DNA of 64,000 bases from Vibrio pacinii DSM 19139. Lineage in GTDB: Bacteria > Pseudomonadota > Gammaproteobacteria > Enterobacterales > Vibrionaceae. Below, piece after piece: positions 49,962 through 61,500 of this stretch (positions are counted from its first letter, which is position 1; each line of letters opens with the position of its first letter). The stretch is taken from the NCBI RefSeq assembly GCF_000711795.1, contig NZ_KL543978.1, forward strand, positions 228,856-292,855, in the 5' to 3' direction. The notes beneath the pieces are model-generated. The model did no database searches and was not told where the DNA came from. It saw only the letters and a list, made by a program, of their open reading frames with translations. A program made the translations under genes and the position numbers.

Positions 49962-51041
49962 ATGCGTCGAACGCTTGTTCGGTTATTGTTGGGTATTGTT
50001 GTTAGCTGTTCTGTGTCTGCCACGACTCAAACAGACAGCTTCGCAGCTTCTGCGGATCTGATTCGTAATACCTACGAGCGCCAACTGTATACATTGCCAG
50101 CGTTTAAAGAAGGCCATTATGGTTTACGCATGTATCGTCAAACCCTTGACCCTAAATACTCAGCGGCAGTCTGGACCGACATGGCGCGAGTTGCGAGTCG
50201 ACTCAACCGCTTCGCCGCAGAGGTGAATACACCAGAGCAAATACTTCTCTATGCAAATAGACGACTAGCAAGTTACGCAAACGACAATGATGAGCGAAGT
50301 CAGCGTCGATATGCCGTCACCAAGCACACACCTGAATACATTTACCTGGGCGTAGATCTACTGGGTTCGATGGCTCGTGCTAACGAGTACGGCCTAAAGC
50401 ACCAACAAGATAAAAAATTACGCGAAGTGATTCGCCGATATGACTTTGGTCGATACGCGACAGATCAAGAGATGATCAAAGCTTGGGCCGCGCAACTGGC
50501 AAACCAAGTCTTTTGGCTGCGCCAACTGGGCGAGCAAGATGTTGTAGAGCCCTTTATTGAAGCGTTCAGACACGCGTACCCCGATGATAAAGATAAAAGC
50601 TTAAGTGCCCAACAGTACGGCAATAAGATCTACGGTTTAACCCACATTATCTTCGCCGACTCTGCGTACTATCAGCATCAAGTTGATGAAAAGCAATACC
50701 AGTGGATTTACGATTATTTACGCAACAATATCGACACTATATTACTGCGAGCAAAAGAAGATGTGATTGCTGAAGTAGGAATTAGCTTTCTTCTCGCTGG
50801 GTTAGATCAAGACCCTGTCGTTGAAAAAACCCGTCAAGTAATTCAACGCGCTATTGATAGAGATAAGGGCATGATACCTTCAGTTTCTGGTGACTTTGAT
50901 CTTAAATATGGCGAACATCGCAACGTATTAGCGATCATGTTACTTGACTGGCAGTCAGTCAATCATGCCCCTACTTTAGAAAGCGATCCTAGTGTGTTTT
51001 CTAATCTGCCTTATGGCCTTGTTGCTATCAAATCACATTGA
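49962..51041 (+). CDS. Secreted DUF3541 family protein
   Basis: 359 aa with a signal peptide (MRRTLVRLLLGIVVSCSVSA). The mature part is nearly all helical (for example VWTDMARVASRLNRFAAEV and YGLTHIIFADSAYYQHQV), with no transmembrane helix; I recognise it as the vibrio DUF3541 family, function unknown. GAAGG lies before the ATG. It stands between two GGDEF genes but shares an operon with neither. The 287-bp region upstream (49675-49961) shows only AT-rich promoter-like sequence. Confidence 0.7.
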   Translation: MRRTLVRLLLGIVVSCSVSATTQTDSFAASADLIRNTYERQLYTLPAFKEGHYGLRMYRQTLDPKYSAAVWTDMARVASRLNRFAAEVNTPEQILLYANRRLASYANDNDERSQRRYAVTKHTPEYIYLGVDLLGSMARANEYGLKHQQDKKLREVIRRYDFGRYATDQEMIKAWAAQLANQVFWLRQLGEQDVVEPFIEAFRHAYPDDKDKSLSAQQYGNKIYGLTHIIFADSAYYQHQVDEKQYQWIYDYLRNNIDTILLRAKEDVIAEVGISFLLAGLDQDPVVEKTRQVIQRAIDRDKGMIPSVSGDFDLKYGEHRNVLAIMLLDWQSVNHAPTLESDPSVFSNLPYGLVAIKSH

Positions 51042-51381
51042 GTGATTTTATTCAGCACAAGGAACTAACCCGCAACAAGTTAACTAATGCTAAATAATTA
51101 GAACATTTATTTATAAGCATCTGCTTATTCATAGCTTATTGACCGCAATCACGACCTTATCACAACTGACAACAAACCAATGCGAGTACTTTTACTTTTT
51201 AAAATACAAACCGTTAGATCATTATCAATAACAATTTTTTCTGTCATGACAAAAAAGAATAAGCATTAATACGCATAATTGAAGGCATAAACACAATATC
51301 TCTATTTCTTTTTCTTGGTTCAGACTTTCTTTTTTCATCTAGACTTTGCTTGAGGGATTTCGTATCGAGGAAACTATCAGT
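51042..51381. other. Intergenic region, AT-rich
   Basis: 340 bp without a gene. TGTCATGACA (51242-51251) is a perfect palindrome that could be an operator for the following GGDEF gene. I see no clear terminator for the DUF3541 gene. Confidence 0.4.
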
Positions 51382-52545
51382 ATGCCACGATTTGCAGGGC
51401 AGAAAATCAAAGAAATGGCTGACATGAAATCAACGCGTAAGCGTAATATTGTCATGCTTTGCTCTGTGGTGGGTGTTTTTTATCTCGCGCTTTACAGTGT
51501 GGTTCGTTTTACCCAACAGGATTACTTTCTCGGTCAACTTAATCTTTTCTCTTCAGTCATCTTAGTGCTAAACATCATTTATCTGCTACGCGCCACACAA
51601 CCTATTTATTCAAATATCATTCTCAGCACGATACTGATACTCCACGCCATGCTGTTTCTCACCAATGGTGACAATATTACACAGCGCCTGTTGTGGCTTT
51701 ATCCTATCGCTTGCGTACTCATTTTCGTTAATCCGTTTAAATTAGGGCTGGCACTTAGCTCACTTTTTTGTGTCTCCACCTCTTATTTCCTGATATCGGC
51801 TAAGTGGGCTACGCTAGCTATGGATACGCCTGAAATACGCTTTCTACTCAGCCTGTCTGCCCTGTCTATCTTGTGCAATATCTACGCCTTCTACTACGCG
51901 AGAATGTTGGCCTTCGTACAAGTACTGTATAAAGAAGGGATCGAAGATCTCGCCTATATCGACCAACTGACTGGGCTCGCCAATCGTTGGAGCTTTGAGA
52001 ACTGGGCAATAGACAAGCTTGAAGAGCGTCAAAACAGTCAATCACTCACTGCGCTGGTATTCTTAGACATTGATAACTTCAAATTGATCAACGATAACTA
52101 TGGCCATGATGTTGGTGACCGGGTATTAAAGCACTTTGCCAGCCGACTCAAAAACAACATCAGGAACAAAGATCGCTCAACCAATGAGCATGATTACTCG
52201 ATTGCTCGTTTCGCTGGAGATGAGTTTGTGCTGTTATTATACGATGTGAAAAACATCGAAGATCTGGAAAACATTTTACAACGTATCAGTGGCTTGTTTA
52301 CTAGTGAGTATCAGGTTACGGAGAGGATCAACCAACTGACGATAAGTGCGGGCGTAGCGCTCTACCCTGAAGATGCCGAAAACCTTGCCGAATTGACACG
52401 CTGCGCAGATAAAGCCATGTATGCGGCAAAACATTCTGGTAAAAACCAATATCGATTTTATCGAAATGATCACCTCGAACTTAAACACCCTAAACCACTG
52501 GCAAGCGTCACTTCCATAAAAAAGGTTAGCGGGTCATGTACATGA
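51382..52545 (+). CDS. Membrane GGDEF protein (AGDEF variant)
   Basis: 387 aa from the ATG at 51382 (GAGGA upstream, somewhat far); a TTG at 51346 or an ATG at 51421 are alternatives. Five or six membrane helices fill residues 20-190, and a C-terminal GGDEF domain follows with DQLTGLANRW, LDIDNFKLINDNYGHDVGD and RFAGDEFVLLL. The signature is AGDEF, which several active cyclases have, so c-di-GMP synthesis remains likely. The last 20 bp overlap a convergent small gene. Confidence 0.85.
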   Translation: MPRFAGQKIKEMADMKSTRKRNIVMLCSVVGVFYLALYSVVRFTQQDYFLGQLNLFSSVILVLNIIYLLRATQPIYSNIILSTILILHAMLFLTNGDNITQRLLWLYPIACVLIFVNPFKLGLALSSLFCVSTSYFLISAKWATLAMDTPEIRFLLSLSALSILCNIYAFYYARMLAFVQVLYKEGIEDLAYIDQLTGLANRWSFENWAIDKLEERQNSQSLTALVFLDIDNFKLINDNYGHDVGDRVLKHFASRLKNNIRNKDRSTNEHDYSIARFAGDEFVLLLYDVKNIEDLENILQRISGLFTSEYQVTERINQLTISAGVALYPEDAENLAELTRCADKAMYAAKHSGKNQYRFYRNDHLELKHPKPLASVTSIKKVSGSCT

Positions 52546-52813
52546 CCCAAAGAGAAATGGCCATAAAAACAATCATCCAAACTGCATAGCGAACTGTATT
52601 AGGCTTATCTTTTTTAGGTTGGATAACTGGCCTCAACGCTGCGCGTCTCGCCGCCCTAGCCGTAGAAGCGATCGTCGCTTTTTCATCATGTTCTTCACGA
52701 CGCTTTTGCGCTTTTTGTGCCGCCTTACCAAAGCGATGTAATTGATCGGCAGTCAAATCCTGACTCGGGTCATACCGACTACTGGAGTCATTGTGTTTGG
52801 GAACGATAGCCAT
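52526..52813 (-). CDS. Small tail-anchored membrane protein, function unknown
   Basis: 95 aa. A charged N-terminal part rich in Lys, Arg and Ala (HRFGKAAQKAQKRREEHDEK) is followed by one C-terminal membrane helix (YAVWMIVFMAISLWVMYM). AGGAGG lies 5 bp before the ATG at 52813, which is why this start is preferred to a GTG 6 bp earlier. Its 3' end overlaps the convergent GGDEF gene by 20 bp. Confidence 0.7.
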   Translation of the reverse strand: MAIVPKHNDSSSRYDPSQDLTADQLHRFGKAAQKAQKRREEHDEKATIASTARAARRAALRPVIQPKKDKPNTVRYAVWMIVFMAISLWVMYMTR

Positions 52814-53064
52814 AACCACCTCCTCGCGAATAGACTGTCATAAGTTAAGTATAGTCAACTCTGCTGTACGTAACTTTGATTAAAACTGAACAACAGTTCG
52901 ACAAAACCGAAACCTACGATGAGAAAACTCATCTTTTGATACAAATCGCAATTACAATAACAAGTCACATAAACGAACTAATGCTATGATTTAAATCAGA
53001 TTATCTTAATAGAAAAACTCGTCGTGCTGCCTGACTCCCGTTCTGGTTGTTCATTTGATAGGCA

Positions 53065-53089
53065 AAAAGCCGTGCTAAACACGGCTTTT
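53065..53089. terminator. Terminator after ppnP
   Basis: AAAAGCCGTG-CTAAA-CACGGCTTTT, a symmetrical stem with A/T runs on both sides, just past the ppnP stop (minus strand). The rest of 52814-53110 shows no gene. Confidence 0.85.
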
Positions 53090-53110
53090 GTTGAATAAAG
53101 AGAAGTGTCA

Positions 53111-53395
53111 TTAACTCAAATATTCGCATAAGTAGGCGGTCGATTGTGTCACTTGAAGATCAAAGGAAGCATCGCGCTCAACGTTGAATGACTCGCCCGC
53201 TTGGTATGTGACCCACTCACCGTCTGGAGCTAACTTAACCGTCAACGCCCCCTTAATGACAGTCATACGCTCAGGTGCAACGGTGCCAAAGGTGTATTCA
53301 CCCGGTAACATTACGCCAACACTAGACTCTGCGTCTTGTTGACTAAAAGCCAGCGATTGTACTTGCCCATCAAAATAGCTATTGGCGTTAATCAT
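53111..53395 (-). CDS. ppnP: Pyrimidine/purine nucleoside phosphorylase PpnP
   Basis: 94 aa, a single small cupin as in E. coli YaiE/PpnP. The signatures NSYFDGQVQSLAF, SVGVMLPGEYTFGTVAPERMTVIKGAL (read in parts) and FNVERDASFDLQV...AYLCEYL match the family. It splits purine and pyrimidine nucleosides with phosphate to free base and ribose 1-phosphate. GGAGG lies 5 bp before the ATG at 53395; a GTG- or ATG-extended version to 53407 is less likely. Monocistronic. Confidence 0.9.
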   Translation of the reverse strand: MINANSYFDGQVQSLAFSQQDAESSVGVMLPGEYTFGTVAPERMTVIKGALTVKLAPDGEWVTYQAGESFNVERDASFDLQVTQSTAYLCEYLS

Positions 53396-53781
53396 TTCAT
53401 CCTCCATGAATCCATATTCGATTGTTTAGTAGCTTCTTTTATCGCAAATATTCCCAGTCAGCAATCTGTTGTTATACCTTGAACCACACACTGCATTGAT
53501 ACAAAACACCAATATAAATTAATAATACAATGCATTGAGCCATCCAAAAGCCAAGCGCATCTACAACTAACTAAAAAAGAACACTTCGGCCAAGCTTTAC
53601 TTCATATTGCGCAGTGAGCAAATTAATAAGCTAGACTTGATGATTAACTGAGTGAGCAAACTTTTAATCTGGGGTCAGGTTCAAAGTTCTTTTTATCAAA
53701 ATTGCGTTAAGAAACGATCTCTTCCAAGCTAATAGTCTGCTATTTGATGTTTCCTTTTCCAAGGGATGAGCACACACTATT
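53396..53781. other. Intergenic region
   Basis: 386 bp between divergent genes without a coding frame I would support. At about 53671 the sequence TGGGGTCAGGTTCAAAGTTC resembles end sequences seen beside REP-associated (Y1-type) transposase genes in vibrios, but no transposase is present. Confidence 0.4.
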
Positions 53782-54222
53782 ATGACCAAAGGCTCGACGT
53801 TCAAAACACTCGCTGTGGTAGTCTTTACCATTCTCACTCTGGGTTTTGGTGGCCTAATTTACTTTAGTTACCAAGACTATGTTGATCCGAAGCACGTCTA
53901 TGGAAGCTGGATTGAGATCGGCGCTCCTCCTTATAAAACAGAAGTCCTGACCTTAAACGAACAAGGCGTGTTTAGGAACGATAGACTCGTTGCGACGCAA
54001 TTTGAATTTGATGGTAAACAGATCTTAATTAAAACGGGCCAAGGAACCGCGATATATCAAATTGCTGGCACCTTTAACTCACCTCAACTACGCCGCATAC
54101 AACCCAATAGTCCAACTCAGCGCTTTATTAAGCAAGGGTTTGAAGAGACGATTGATATGGGCGGTGGGGGCTCAGCTAAAAACCGCCGTTCTGCGCTCTC
54201 TAATCACTTTGGTGATAACTAA
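53782..54222 (+). CDS. DUF2850 family membrane-anchored protein
   Basis: 146 aa with one N-terminal membrane helix (TLAVVVFTILTLGFGGLIYF) and a small extracytoplasmic beta-rich domain (VYGSWIEIGAPPYKTEVLTL). I recognise it as DUF2850, a vibrio family without known function. A Gly-rich C-terminal tail ends it. AAGGGATGAG is upstream with rather long spacing. It precedes an MscS-type channel gene by 78 bp in the same direction. Confidence 0.7.
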   Translation: MTKGSTFKTLAVVVFTILTLGFGGLIYFSYQDYVDPKHVYGSWIEIGAPPYKTEVLTLNEQGVFRNDRLVATQFEFDGKQILIKTGQGTAIYQIAGTFNSPQLRRIQPNSPTQRFIKQGFEETIDMGGGGSAKNRRSALSNHFGDN

Positions 54223-54300
54223 GTGGCTGTCAACGCACTAGTTTGATATCAAGCTAGCCCGTATACTGAACCAAACTATCTGTAGGTCTAGATAAAAATA

Positions 54301-55395
54301 ATGACAGCGTTCGTTGAAAACCTTCCGCCCCCCATCGCTTCCTTGCTCCAAAGCTGGGATACCAATGTATTACTGATCACCCTCGCAAGTTTTCTGGCAT
54401 GGATTGCATGGCGGTTGGCCTACAATCAGTTGCAAGTGTTAGTTGAAAAAACCAGCTTCCAATGGGATGACCTTGTTCTTGCTGCAATTAAAACACCGGT
54501 TAGTACCCTAATTTGGTGCTGGCCTGCTACCATTTCAATTGGTTTTTTGCTGCAAGATTACACCATTTCCAAACTCAACTGGTTGAGCACCTTAAAAGAG
54601 ATTCTACTGATTGGCATTTTTCTCTGGATAGCGATTCGCCTAATCAACAATATTGAAGAGTACATTTTAGAGCAAAGAAAGCGCGACGAAACCACCGTAC
54701 AAGCAGTAAGTAAAGTAGCGCGTTTATTCTTCGTGGTGATTGCCACTTTAACGGTAATGCAAACCTTCGGTTTGAGCCTTTCTGGCCTACTTACTTTCGG
54801 TGGTGTAGGTGGTCTGGTGGTCGGTTTCGCGGCCAAAGACTTACTGTCTAATTTCTTTGGTGGGATGATGATCTACTTTGATCGCCCGTTTAAAGTCGGC
54901 GATTGGATCCGTTCTCCTGATCGCCAAATCGAGGGGACAGTGGAGCGCATCGGTTGGCGTATGACCATTATTCGTACGTTCGATAAAAGACCGCTGTATG
55001 TCCCCAACTCAATATTCAGTAATATTGTGGTTGAGAACCCATCACGTATGCAAAACCGACGTATTAACGAAAATATCGGCATTCGTTATAAAGATGGTGG
55101 AAAAGTTGACGTCATTGTTTCAGATATCAAGACCATGCTGACCAATCACCCTGATATTGATGCGAAACAGACCTTAATCGTCAACTTCAATGGCTTTGGT
55201 CCTTCCTCGCTGACTTTAATGGTGTATACCTTTACCAAGACCGTCAATTGGATTCGCTACCACAAGGTAAAACAGGATGTGTTGCTAAAAATTTATGACA
55301 TCATCAAACAACATGATGCTGATATCGCCTTCCCAACTCAAACCATCCAGTTAGAGCCACAACACGTCGGTGAGCTGCCAGTTAAACCACAGTAA
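54301..55395 (+). CDS. MscS-family mechanosensitive channel
   Basis: 364 aa with four or five membrane helices. The pore-lining TM3 and start of the beta domain are clear: LLTFGGVGGLVVGFAAKDLLSNFFGG followed by DRPFKVGDWI and GTVERIGWRMTIIRTFD. PNSIFSNIVVENPSR is the usual start of the cytoplasmic cage. The extra N-terminal helices resemble YnaI/YbdG-type channels. It releases solutes on hypo-osmotic shock. The Met start has only a weak ribosome binding site, and the gene ends at a bidirectional terminator. Confidence 0.9.
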   Translation: MTAFVENLPPPIASLLQSWDTNVLLITLASFLAWIAWRLAYNQLQVLVEKTSFQWDDLVLAAIKTPVSTLIWCWPATISIGFLLQDYTISKLNWLSTLKEILLIGIFLWIAIRLINNIEEYILEQRKRDETTVQAVSKVARLFFVVIATLTVMQTFGLSLSGLLTFGGVGGLVVGFAAKDLLSNFFGGMMIYFDRPFKVGDWIRSPDRQIEGTVERIGWRMTIIRTFDKRPLYVPNSIFSNIVVENPSRMQNRRINENIGIRYKDGGKVDVIVSDIKTMLTNHPDIDAKQTLIVNFNGFGPSSLTLMVYTFTKTVNWIRYHKVKQDVLLKIYDIIKQHDADIAFPTQTIQLEPQHVGELPVKPQ

Positions 55396-55456
55396 TTGTG
55401 CCTCGACCTTACGTAGCACAGTGCCTATCTGCTGCGTTAAATCATAAGCAAGACAA

Positions 55457-55485
55457 AACGCCCCTAACTTAGCATTAGGGGCGTT
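55457..55485. terminator. Bidirectional terminator between mscS-like gene and adhesin gene
   Basis: AACGCCCCTAA-CTTAGCA-TTAGGGGCGTT is an 11-bp stem with TTTT on the minus strand, so it mainly serves the adhesin gene that ends at 55511. Confidence 0.85.
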
Positions 55486-55510
55486 ACTGGTTACTCGAGG
55501 ACAGAAACCA

Positions 55511-58500
55511 TTAGTTGTTGTCGTGTATCATCACATGATCGAGCAATGAAGAGAGCATGTCGTGTTGCGACATACCGCTAAAGCCACTATCAAGCTGATG
55601 GGCTAAATTTTCTACCACGATAGACTGCTCTTGCATTCCTGAACCATCAGGATGAACAAGCAACTCAACATTATCTCCATCCACTTTGACATCAAGGTGC
55701 TCAAGTAGCTTATCCATATTGACGGACACTGTTTTGAGCTCAGGCAACACGTCACGTAAGTCGATTTTGTCCCCCTCACTGACACTGAAATCTTTGATGG
55801 TATCCGTCGAACCATTATCAATTTGATGCCAAACAAAGGTATCCATACCCGTGCCACCAACCAAAATATCAGACCCTAAACCGCCTTCCAGCGTGTCGTC
55901 ACCATCACCCCCGATGAGCTGATCATGACCTGCACCACCAACCAAGTAGTCGCTTGCGCTTCCTCCGGTTAAAGTGGCATTAACACCACTACCATCAAGA
56001 TGCACACCCTCGTTTGAAGCAGACTTATCGATCACTGTGGCATCATTAACCACACTGAGATGAATAGCGATGTGATTGCTCGATTCTGCTCTATCAAGCA
56101 CTGCACCGCTATCGTCTAACTCTGATGAGATCGCTTTGAACGTCAAGGTATGCTCGCCAACTGCCGCATCTTTCACGCTGAGCGTATCGATAGCATCGGG
56201 CGATACATACCACACTCCATTGTCAAAACTTACGCTGCCATCTCGACTGTCTAAGCTCGCCCCTGCCGGAACACCAGACACTTCAAGTGTTAACGCTTCG
56301 GTCGTATCAGTCAGTGCTGCCAACAACCCAAGAACGGCGATTCCGCTCGCACTGGCATTCTGGCTTACTGTCATATTTTGCATATGACTCCACTTGGAAT
56401 CTAGCGTCAACGTTGGTGCATTGGCCACTGGCGTCAACGCGATGGTATAGAGCTTAGCATCAGCTTCTAAGGCAATCCCTGATGGGTTACCACTATCTTT
56501 TGCGGTAACGTGCAAATCAATGCTATTACTCGGTGCACGGCTCGCGTCGAGATAAACGCCATTTGGCGGCGTGGGGTTATCGAGTAGAGTATTTAAGTCT
56601 GAGAGTGTCCCTGTTAACGTCATTGAGCTACTGTTCGCGCCAGTCACCATCACACTCGAAGCCGAAGGTATCGAAATGGATAGATGACCGTAATCAACAC
56701 TCAAGGTGACGGTCATCAAGTCGTTCGCATGTCCATCGACATAATCAACATCACTTACGTTAATACCGCTAATCAGCTGCGCTGGCGCTTCATTAATGCC
56801 GACCGTAATATCATCGATATCAAGCACTGGCTGATCGTTCACCCCTTCAACAAGCAAAGTGATCTCTGCGCTAGCAGATTGATGGTCAGACTGACCATTT
56901 GTCATGCCATCATCTTTGACTACATAGGTAAACTTAACCTCACCGTTGTAATCTTGTGCCGGAACAAAAGTCCAAGAGACACCATCAGGATTGAGGGTTA
57001 ACTTTCCTTGCCCCTCGGCTAACATCAAACTCTCAACACTGATCCTGTCACCTTCTTTGTCACTGGTGGCATCAAGCAACTCTTGAGCAGTAATAATGCG
57101 ACTTCCTTCCTCAAGCATAGTGCCCAAATCTAAGTCTTTCGGCTCTGGAGCATCGTTAACTTCTTTCACATGAATCAAGAAGTTAGTTTGATTTGTGGAT
57201 GACGTACTGGCATCTCCGGCGATGATCGCGCCATAACTCCCACCATCATCAACGCTTGCGGTGACTGTCACCGCGCCACCTGAATTAAGATCATTACTGT
57301 CCGTATCAGGGTTAAACTTCACTTTACCAGCGGCAATGGCTGCATTGATATCCTCAAGTTTACCTGTGATGATTAAGCGACCATCTGTAGCGAGCGAGAA
57401 GTCAACGCTCGGGTCACTGACAAATTCCAACACGCCTTTATCGACATTCAGCGTTAGAGTGTAGATGGCGTTAGGATCATCATAAGTTGCATCGACATCG
57501 GCAATCGAAAATTGGTCAATCGCTAATCCCCCGACCACATCTTCTGTCGTTTCAAGGCTAATAACGTTCACGAAGGTCGGTTGATCGTTGACTGGGTCAA
57601 TCATCAAATCAACATCAAACTCTGACTTAGGCCCCAGATATTCATTGCCACTGGCATCCTTATCCACCGCTTGAACCGCAATATGAATAGGGAGGTTAAT
57701 ACCCATCACACTGGCAGTATCACTGTTGTGTTCACCTGAGTTAAATACAATTTTATCGAGCTGCTGAGCCGGAATATCTAACGTCCAAACCTTGGTAACG
57801 GGATCATAATTTGCCAGCGTTGTCCCATCTGGATAGAAAATCTGCGCGTCTTGCGCCACATTACTCACTTCTACCCGCAGCGTTTCTGGCGCATTTTCAC
57901 TATAAGTTCCACTACCCGAGGCAGACATCGCCTTATCAATCACTGAGGCGTTGATTGCAATATCAATGTTAGTGCCTTCAGATCCAGAGACTGAATCAGT
58001 TGCATCCGTATCAACTACGTCGCCAATCGGATTCACCGTCAGAGAAAACTTAGGCAAATCTTTCGCCGCCGTCGGTACACCTAATAATGACTCTTGGCTA
58101 AAGACCGTTACGCCAAACTCAGCGGTACCACTGAAGTGCTTCGGCGGTTGAACAGAGATAGCACTTAAGTCCAATGTATCGCTTGTTCCCGAAGGAAGCT
58201 TAACACTCCACTCACCGCCACCATTGTTTTTGACTGTGTAACCGCTAGCGGGATCGGCGGTTAGCAAGAATCCATCTGGCACCTCAGTAAACTTAATCGA
58301 TACAAACGACTCGGAACCATCAGTATCGGTCAAGGCGATCGACACCGCGCCAGAGTTACCAAGGGAAATCACTTGGTCTTCATCGCCCGTAATTTCGATT
58401 ACCTGACTTGGATCAGAGCCAGGTCCCGTAACAACAACCTCATCAACCACAGGCGTGACTTCAAAGCTGACACTGGTTGAAAAGTTATCTGAGTGTGTAG

Positions 58501-61500
58501 AGGTCGTTTCGCTCACCGTTTCATTGAATGTTGCGGTATCGGTGACCGTACCCGTCACGTTAATGGTGATTTTGTTATCGTCATTTTCCGTGGGGTAGTT
58601 GGCTTTGGGTTTAAACAAGATGTTATCGAGTGCGTGGTTATCAATCATCTCTTTGTTAAACTCTAGGCTAGTCCCCAAGCTCTTACCGGATTGGTCGAAA
58701 AACTCACCGTTGATGGGTTCGGCTAGTGTTAAAGTGATCGATGAAAGCACCTCGCGGCCACCTTCGTCACCCGTGACTTTATCGGCCAAAACGTAACTCA
58801 GATCGAGTTGAATATAACTATCTTCATAACCAATCGGATCAGCTCCTGCCGCGCCATCTTGATCAATCGGGTTGATCGAATCGTCGAGTGACCCTTTGAC
58901 CTCCAACGTGATCTCAGGTTGTGAATTGACACCAGAGGCCACATCTGCGATCGGGTCAACTTTGATGATCACTGACTCATTGATAGCGGTTTCATCACCT
59001 GACGTTTTATCGGTAGTAATAACAGTCAGAGGTAACCGAAAGTCCCCCGAATAGTCTGTTGGCGGAATAAGCGTGAGATCATCAAGCCCTGTAATGAGTC
59101 CGTCGTCAGTCAGTGTCGCCTGGAAGACGTACTTGCCATTGGTAAAATCAACATGAGAATTAGAGCCCTCAATGCCAATTGCGAAAGTCTCGCCACCCAC
59201 CGTCACCTGACTATCAATCACAATCGTCACGGTATCCTCATGATTGTCATGGGATGTGACGGTAATAATAGACTTTAGCTGCTGACCAAGGTCGATAGTT
59301 GTATCTTCCACACCTGTTATGACGCTGTTGTCGATAAGCTCGACAACGCCCGCTTGATAGTCATTACCGTCCGCATACTCAGGGAACGATAACACCACTT
59401 TTGTCTCGCGCTGCTCCACGACACTCTGCTTGGTGCCATCATCGCCCTTATCAACGACTTGCGCGAAAATGGTTAAACCAATATCACTGAATACTTTCGG
59501 ATTACCTGCATCGGCAGGGGTAAAATCTAATCCATTCGGCGCTTTGATACTAAAGGCATCTTCGTTGGTAATCACCCAGCGACCATTACCTTCATACACA
59601 GCGCCCTCAATGAAAAGCTGATCCATGATTTCTTGACGCGTATCGTCGAACTGGACAACCAGCTGTGTGACTAATTCCTCAGATTCATACTGAGAGTCAA
59701 GAGCATCAGTCTCTTGATACCTAATCACATACTCACCCGATAACGCCGCTTTGGCTTCATTTGTGGTGAAAACAATCGTGCCATCGGAATTGGCAACGAC
59801 TTTATGCGCCGCATCACCGACCTCAGATCCCGCTTCATTTGCTACGATCAGTTTATTACGCGCATCTGTTGGCTCAACCACAGGACGCACTTCGACGTGA
59901 ATATCACCGCTAATGGTGGCGCTAACACGCCCACCTTCACCTTGGATGTTTTCGCTGGTGTATTCGTGGTCGAGCTCTTCAATTTGCACCGTGGTTGTTA
60001 AATTGAAGTCGGTACTTGAGTCTTTTGCCGGCACAATTTGGATGAAGCCATCTTGTAACGCAGCTTGTGTAAATGCTGCCAATGACTGGCCTGTATTGGG
60101 TGAAATCTCAATGGTACCACCGTTAACACTGGCCAGACTGCCACCAACATATACCGTTGCACCATCGGGAATACCGCTGATCTGGATCGAGGTAAAGTGT
60201 TCATCCGAGTCGGTGTAATCACTGCCCACTTTGGGATGCCAAGCGATATTAATTGCTGAGTCTTCGTCGCCCACGGACTGATTGGTATAGTGCAGTGGTG
60301 TATCAATGACGGGCTCAACCTTCACTCGGATCTCTCTATCAAAAGTCAGTGTATGGCCATCATTTTCAGTGACAACAACGGTCTCTTTGATATGGATATT
60401 TTCCGTCGAAGAAGCAACAGGACGGATCACAATCCCCGATGAGATATCGAGATTGGTGATATTAGCTTCATAGATAGGCTGGCCGTTGGCATCGTAACCG
60501 GTAAAATTCAGATTAACCGTGTCACCACTGCCGTCTTCAATGACCACACCCGCAGGAATGTTAGATAGCAGTACCGTAATGGTTTCTGAACCATCTATAG
60601 GCCGCTGGGCATGCTCGCCAGAAATTACCGAGAAATCTATTGTCGCAAAGCTATTCTCATCGATGGTGGTTTCAACACCAGAGATATTGCCATCAACAAA
60701 ATCGCTCCAGCTTGAGCCACCGATATGATGCTCAGGGATATCCGCCACACCGATCACTTCAACGTTAACCGTTTTCGTGCCCAACACGTTTTCATCAACA
60801 TGTATGCTATTGTCAGACAGAATGGCGCTATCTTTGATCACCCCTGTCACAGCAAAGGTAAAGTCCTTATTGCTATGCAAATCAGGAACCACTTCGACAT
60901 TCGCCAATTGATCGTAAGGGATCTCTTGATAGGTTACGCCATTGACTGTCACAGACGTGATTTGACTGACACCACTCCCCGTCCAAACCAGCGTTGCTGC
61001 CTCAGTTATATCCGAAATGCGCACATACAACGTTTCTGAGCCGTCACTATCTAACGACGGCTTCATGCCAATCACTTCGCTGAGAGTGAAAGGTTGATGG
61101 TTGGCATCTTGCCCGGTGTAATCTGGATCAGCGATATTATCTTCATTAATCTGAATACGATTAACACTGAAGCTGCCAGCATCGGCTTGTGGCGTCACAT
61201 CGATAATTAACTCTTTAACTTCAGAGCGCGCAGTAGTTTTATCTGTCGTCCCATCGACGTAAGGATTACGAGTTTCAGTGCTGACTGCGGTTGCTTCGAA
61301 GCGAATCTGCCCTGAGTAGTTATCACTTGGGTTTACTTGAATCGAGTTTACCTCTTGCGCCGAGAGCGTATAAACACCGTCAGTGGGGGTAATGACTTTT
61401 CCTTGAGCGTCGAGTAGCTCAAAATGACCTTCACCTTGCGTTACTTGTAGTTCATAGCTAATCGTTTCGGGGCGACTCGCATCTTGGGTTGCCGCAGCGA

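Noticed and set aside
53671..53700. End of an insertion sequence or REP element
   Set aside because: The GGGGTCAGGTT stretch resembles sequences near Y1-type transposases, but there is no partner repeat or transposase remnant in the gap.
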